Below, piece by piece: positions 5,795-8,751 of a stretch of 8,751 nt of DNA. Numbering within the stretch: position 1 is the stretch's first letter; each line of letters opens with the position of its first letter. This DNA is from Pseudomonadota bacterium (GTDB lineage: Bacteria; Pseudomonadota; Gammaproteobacteria; Burkholderiales; SG8-39): assembly GCA_021847125.1 (NCBI GenBank), contig JAJZUK010000025.1, positions 1-8,751 of the forward strand. The letters are read 5' to 3'. The notes beneath the pieces were generated by a model. The model saw only the letters and a program-made list of their open reading frames with translations, was not told the origin of the DNA and did no database searches. A program made the translations under genes and the position numbers.

Positions 5795-6568
5795 ATGAGG
5801 GTTTGCACCTGCACCAGCCTGATTGCGGCCGCGCTTATCGGCTTTGCCAGCGCCGGCGCGCTGGCCGCGCCGGACGAAATCCAGGTTTATACCGATGATA
5901 TGGATGAGCCCGGGCAGTACGGCCTGGAACTTCACGTCAACTACGCACTGAAGGGCGCGAAGGAGCCCGAGTTCGCAGGGGAAATGCTCTCGCACCATCG
6001 CCTCCAGGTCACGCCGGAGTTTTCCTACGGCCTGACCAAATCGCTGGAAGCCGGGCTCTACCTGCCGGTGGCGATGAGTCAGGAAGGCAATCTGTACGGC
6101 AACGGGCTGCGCTTCCGGCTGAAATACATCGCGCCGCGCGAAGAAGGCGCACGCTTTTTCTGGGGCCTCAACGGCGAATTGGGCTACTCGGCAAGGCGGG
6201 TTGCGGACAGCCGCTACGCACTGGAACTGCGGCCGATCATCGGCTACCGCGACCAGCGCTGGCTCATCGCGTTCAACCCCATCCTGGACACGGACCTGTC
6301 CGCAAACGTCAGCCGTGCGCCCAAGTTCGAGCCCGCGCTGAAACTCGCGCGCAAGACCGCCGAGGGCATTTATGCGGGGCTCGAATATTATGGCGAGTAC
6401 GGCCCGGCGCACCACCTGCTGCCTGCCGCAGAGCGCGCGCATTACCTCTACGCGGCGGTGGACATGGATTTGAAAGGCTACGACATCAACTTCGGCATCG
6501 GCCGCGGCATGGAAAACGCCGGCGACCAATGGGTGGCAAAGGCGATTGTCTCGTTTCCGTTCAAGTAG
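5795..6568 (+). CDS. Probable outer-membrane beta-barrel protein, function unknown
   Basis: This 257-residue protein (259 from the ATG at 5789) starts with a clear Sec signal peptide: MRVC, a hydrophobic core, then AGALA before APDE. The mature part alternates short amphipathic strands and turns: YGLELHVNYAL, HHRLQVTPEFSYGLTKSLEAGLYLPVA, LRFRLKYIA, FFWGLNGELGYSA, GIYAGLEYYGEYG, YDINFGIGRGM, ending WVAKAIVSFPFK. That is the pattern of a small outer-membrane barrel, with a near-terminal Phe as in BAM substrates. It recalls transporter-like barrels of the Phenol_MetA_deg type, but I cannot name a family with confidence. The gene is divergent from feoAB, and a Fur-type box overlaps its promoter, so it is probably made under iron limitation and may help metal or ligand passage (inference). 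No TonB box or plug domain is present, so it is not a TonB-dependent receptor. It ends 21 bp from the convergent SGNH gene with no terminator between. Confidence 0.75.
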   Translation: MRVCTCTSLIAAALIGFASAGALAAPDEIQVYTDDMDEPGQYGLELHVNYALKGAKEPEFAGEMLSHHRLQVTPEFSYGLTKSLEAGLYLPVAMSQEGNLYGNGLRFRLKYIAPREEGARFFWGLNGELGYSARRVADSRYALELRPIIGYRDQRWLIAFNPILDTDLSANVSRAPKFEPALKLARKTAEGIYAGLEYYGEYGPAHHLLPAAERAHYLYAAVDMDLKGYDINFGIGRGMENAGDQWVAKAIVSFPFK

Positions 6569-6589
6569 GCAGCCGAACCGAAACCGCCT

Positions 6590-7537
6590 TCAATTGCGTT
6601 TCGCCGAGGCAAGAATCGGTTTGAGATCACGCGCAAAGAACTGCGTCAAGCCGTCGCGATTCAAGTGGTCGCTGTCGAAATAGAATTGCGGTTCGTCGAT
6701 CGCTCGTGAAAAATCGCGGTATTGCACGTCAGCCGCCGCCAGCAGGCGCGCCAGCGCCAGGTCGAATCCCGCCTCGTCGGGAAGCTGGCTGCGATACTGC
6801 GCTGGCGTCGGCATCTTGACCACAACCACACCCGCACCCGCCCGCCGCGCAGTCGCGATGACGGTCGAGAGCGTCTCCAGATAGCGGTTCAGCGCCGCAG
6901 CCGTTGTGTTGTCCGGATACAGATAGGCGATGCGCTTCTTTACGCCGCTGGCCGAAGGCCGATACACGCGCTCGAACTGCCCCTCGCCCTCCCAGGCGTC
7001 AAGCCGGAAGCGTTCCCGGTTATTGATTTTGGAGAAGCCGGCGACATAATCGAGCAGCGCACGCGGGTCCACTCCTTCGTGGCGGACGTAGTCCGAAAGC
7101 AGCGCGGCAATCGCCGGCTCCAGAGGCGTACGCCTGAGCAGCTTGGCATCGGCGAAGCGCTCCTCGTTCCAGCTGCGCGAATAGAACGCGAACGCATCGA
7201 CCACGTACAAGACATTCTTCGCGCGATGCGCGCGCAGGAAGTGCTCGAGCACGAAACGATTGTAGAGCGGGCCTGTCCCCGGGGCCGCCAGATTCAGTAT
7301 GCGCAGCCCCGTCTCGCGCTGCATGTAGGCATTGAAGTCGGTGAAATCCAGGGGCATCGCGTGCGAGGCGCCGAGGATCACCCAGTCGACCTCGCTGTCG
7401 TGCATAGCGGCGATCTTGAAAAACGGATTGCTGCGCGCGGTATGAAGCATGAGCCGTTCGGCGGCGAAATAGAGCCCCGCGTAAAGCGCAAGCCCCAGCG
7501 CAATGAACAGAAGAGCGGATTGACCGAGCCGTTTCAT
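6590..7537 (-). CDS. Membrane-anchored SGNH-type protein, partner of the MBOAT acyltransferase
   Basis: This 315-residue protein has one N-terminal membrane segment (about residues 8-27, LLFIALGLALYAGLYF) that would anchor a periplasmic domain. The domain carries an SGNH/GDSL-like layout. The nucleophile loop is VILGASHA (53-60) with S58. A second block is NLAAPGTGPLYN. The C-terminal pair is FDSDHLNRDG with D288 and H291, the DxxH of the catalytic dyad. Oxyanion residues are not obvious. Proteins of this kind (AlgJ/AlgX, PatB, DltD-like) take an acyl group delivered through an MBOAT partner and put it on an exported polymer. The gene starts at ATG 7537, 3 nt after the stop of the MBOAT gene, with no clear Shine-Dalgarno, so it is probably translationally coupled. 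The acceptor is unknown, and pairwise identity to the named proteins looks low. Confidence 0.8.
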   Translation of the reverse strand: MKRLGQSALLFIALGLALYAGLYFAAERLMLHTARSNPFFKIAAMHDSEVDWVILGASHAMPLDFTDFNAYMQRETGLRILNLAAPGTGPLYNRFVLEHFLRAHRAKNVLYVVDAFAFYSRSWNEERFADAKLLRRTPLEPAIAALLSDYVRHEGVDPRALLDYVAGFSKINNRERFRLDAWEGEGQFERVYRPSASGVKKRIAYLYPDNTTAAALNRYLETLSTVIATARRAGAGVVVVKMPTPAQYRSQLPDEAGFDLALARLLAAADVQYRDFSRAIDEPQFYFDSDHLNRDGLTQFFARDLKPILASAKRN

Positions 7538-7540
7538 GCG

Positions 7541-8751
7541 TCAGAATTGCATGTAGATGAATTCACGCGCCTGCCAGCGTCCCAGGATCAGCAGGGCGAA
7601 TATGGCCAGGTAGTAGACGCCCCAGCGCAATGCGACCGGGGCGGCGGCAAGGCGCTGGAATATCGAGCGGCGCTCGTCGACGATCTCGATGCCGATCAGG
7701 CACGCGATCAGCGCGAACGCCGTGTAATGGTCCGCTGTGAACGGAAATCGCGACAGCAGCGATGGAATCTCGTTCACGTTCAGCGCAATCTTCTTGAGGA
7801 TCAACCCTGCATCGCTAAGCGAGCGGGCGCGGAAGAACACCCAGGTAATCGCGATCAGATGGAAAGTCAGCAGCACGCGCAGCACATCCACGACCAGGCT
7901 TTGGCTGATGCGCGGCAATCGTTCGCGGACGCGGCTCCAGAACGGGCGCGTCGCCACACCGGCCCATTGGTAGGCGCCGTTCAACGCGCCCCACGCAAGG
8001 AAGGTCCAGCCCACACCGTAGCCCAGCCCGGCGTGCCACAAGCCGCTCGCGACGAAGACGAGCATCAGGTTAAGGTACTGGCGCACTCGCCCGGCGCGGC
8101 TGCCGCCGAGCGGGATGTACAGGTAGTCGCGGAACCACCGGCCGAGCGAGATGTGCCAGCGCTCGCCCCAGAACTCGGCCGTACTGCGCGCAAGATAGGG
8201 CCGGCGGAAATTCTCCATGAGCTGCAACCCGAACAGCAGCGACACGCCGATCGCGATGTCGGTGTAGCCGGAGAAATCGCAGTAGATCTGAAAGGCGAAG
8301 AAATAGACGCCGATCAGAAGATCGATCGGCGCGGCGAAGGCCACGATGCCGAAAGTCTTATCGACCATCGGCGCAAGGTTGTCGGCGACCACCACCTTCT
8401 TGATCAAACCCCAGCCGATAAGCTGCAAGCCGAGCACTAGGCGCTCAGGGTCCGCGCGCAAACCGGCCCACACTTGCGGCAGGAAATTCGTGGCGCGATC
8501 GATCGGTCCTGCAAGGATCTTGGGAAACCAGGCCAGATAGAGCGCGACCTGACCGACGCTGTGCGCTGCCGCAAGACGCCGGGAAAACGCATCGATGAGA
8601 TAGCTCGCCGCCGAAAACGCGTAAAACGAATAGCCGACCGGCGTCGTGATCCCGAGCCGCGGCAGCGAGATGGAGGCGTCATTGCCCAAAGTCTCACCGG
8701 CTAGCCGCTCCAATTCGCCGGCGATGAAGTCGTAGAATTTGAACGCGGCCA
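7541..8751 (-). CDS. MBOAT-family O-acyltransferase (N-terminus outside window)
   Basis: About 403 codons are visible; the frame is open to the right edge, beginning AAFKFYDFIAGEL, so a TTG at 8713 is an internal Leu and not the start. Typical MBOAT O-acyltransferases have about 470-500 residues, so roughly 70-100 are missing. Family motifs run in order: PVGYSFYAFSAASYLIDAF, WFPKILAGPIDRATNFLPQ, IYCDFSGYTDIAIG, RWHISLGRWFRDYLYIPLGG with the first conserved His (codon 8155-8153), and SGLWHAGLGYGVGWTFLAWG with the catalytic His. The protein should cross the inner membrane many times and pass acyl groups from a cytoplasmic donor to the outside. It resembles AlgI, PatA and DltB; the SGNH gene 3 nt downstream is its expected partner. 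Neither alginate nor D-alanine genes are visible, so I give no gene symbol. Confidence 0.92.
   Translation of the reverse strand, partial: AAFKFYDFIAGELERLAGETLGNDASISLPRLGITTPVGYSFYAFSAASYLIDAFSRRLAAAHSVGQVALYLAWFPKILAGPIDRATNFLPQVWAGLRADPERLVLGLQLIGWGLIKKVVVADNLAPMVDKTFGIVAFAAPIDLLIGVYFFAFQIYCDFSGYTDIAIGVSLLFGLQLMENFRRPYLARSTAEFWGERWHISLGRWFRDYLYIPLGGSRAGRVRQYLNLMLVFVASGLWHAGLGYGVGWTFLAWGALNGAYQWAGVATRPFWSRVRERLPRISQSLVVDVLRVLLTFHLIAITWVFFRARSLSDAGLILKKIALNVNEIPSLLSRFPFTADHYTAFALIACLIGIEIVDERRSIFQRLAAAPVALRWGVYYLAIFALLILGRWQAREFIYMQF

Noticed and set aside
5702..6529. 275-residue minus-strand open frame
   Set aside because: It is antisense to the barrel gene, which has a signal peptide, ribosome binding site and promoter. 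The antisense frame also runs through the Fur-like box.
6569..6589. Terminator between the convergent barrel and SGNH genes
   Set aside because: The 21 bp hold no stem-loop or U-run on either strand.
6722..8440. 572-residue plus-strand open frame
   Set aside because: It runs antisense across both the SGNH and MBOAT genes, whose catalytic motifs are clear. Its composition is skewed to Arg, Gln, Glu and His, and it has no recognisable domain.
8711..8713. TTG as start of the MBOAT gene
   Set aside because: The frame stays open upstream to the window edge with typical MBOAT residues (FKFYDFIAGE), so the gene is cut by the edge and this codon is internal.

Overview
The window looks like part of a GC-rich proteobacterial chromosome. 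A betaproteobacterium is my best guess, from codon use, an E. coli-type sigma-70 promoter, a Fur-type box and protein similarity, but no marker gene is present to prove it. Everything left of about 5.55 kb is coded on the minus strand. One gene on the plus strand follows, then a convergent minus-strand pair that runs off the right edge. No tRNA, rRNA, CRISPR array, insertion sequence or phage gene is visible.

Copper block (1-2908). Read on the minus strand, the order is copA (two-HMA-domain P1B ATPase), copZ (small HMA chaperone), then a CsoR-type repressor cut by the window edge. The copA promoter has a consensus -35, a 17-bp spacer and a near-consensus -10. The spacer is almost exactly filled by a perfect TACCC/GGGTA palindrome of the CsoR operator type, and a second, imperfect copy lies just upstream. 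The most economical reading is a copper-efflux operon that its own last gene represses until Cu(I) binds.

Iron block (2937-5610). feoA and feoB encode ferrous-iron uptake. The FeoB is short because the stretch between its G domain and its membrane domain is reduced. A secreted DUF3124 protein follows feoB and has its own possible promoter. No feoC-like gene is seen. A good sigma-70 promoter lies directly before feoA and decides its start codon.

Divergent region (5552-5794). A perfect 9-3-9 inverted repeat that resembles a Fur box overlaps the -10 of the plus-strand promoter. The gene it faces (5795-6568) encodes a secreted, probable outer-membrane beta-barrel protein of unknown function, so this is a candidate iron-controlled outer-membrane protein beside feoAB.

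Right block (6590-8751). An MBOAT O-acyltransferase (N-terminus outside the window) and a membrane-anchored SGNH-type protein are separated by 3 nt. They form a typical two-gene module for acylating an exported polymer, in the style of AlgI/AlgJ-X, PatA/PatB or DltB/DltD. The substrate cannot be told from this window.

Most of the content belongs to known families. The points most worth a second look are the doubled CsoR-type operator, the Fur-like box over an uncharacterised barrel gene, the shortened FeoB linker, and the DUF3124 gene between iron uptake and copper efflux.
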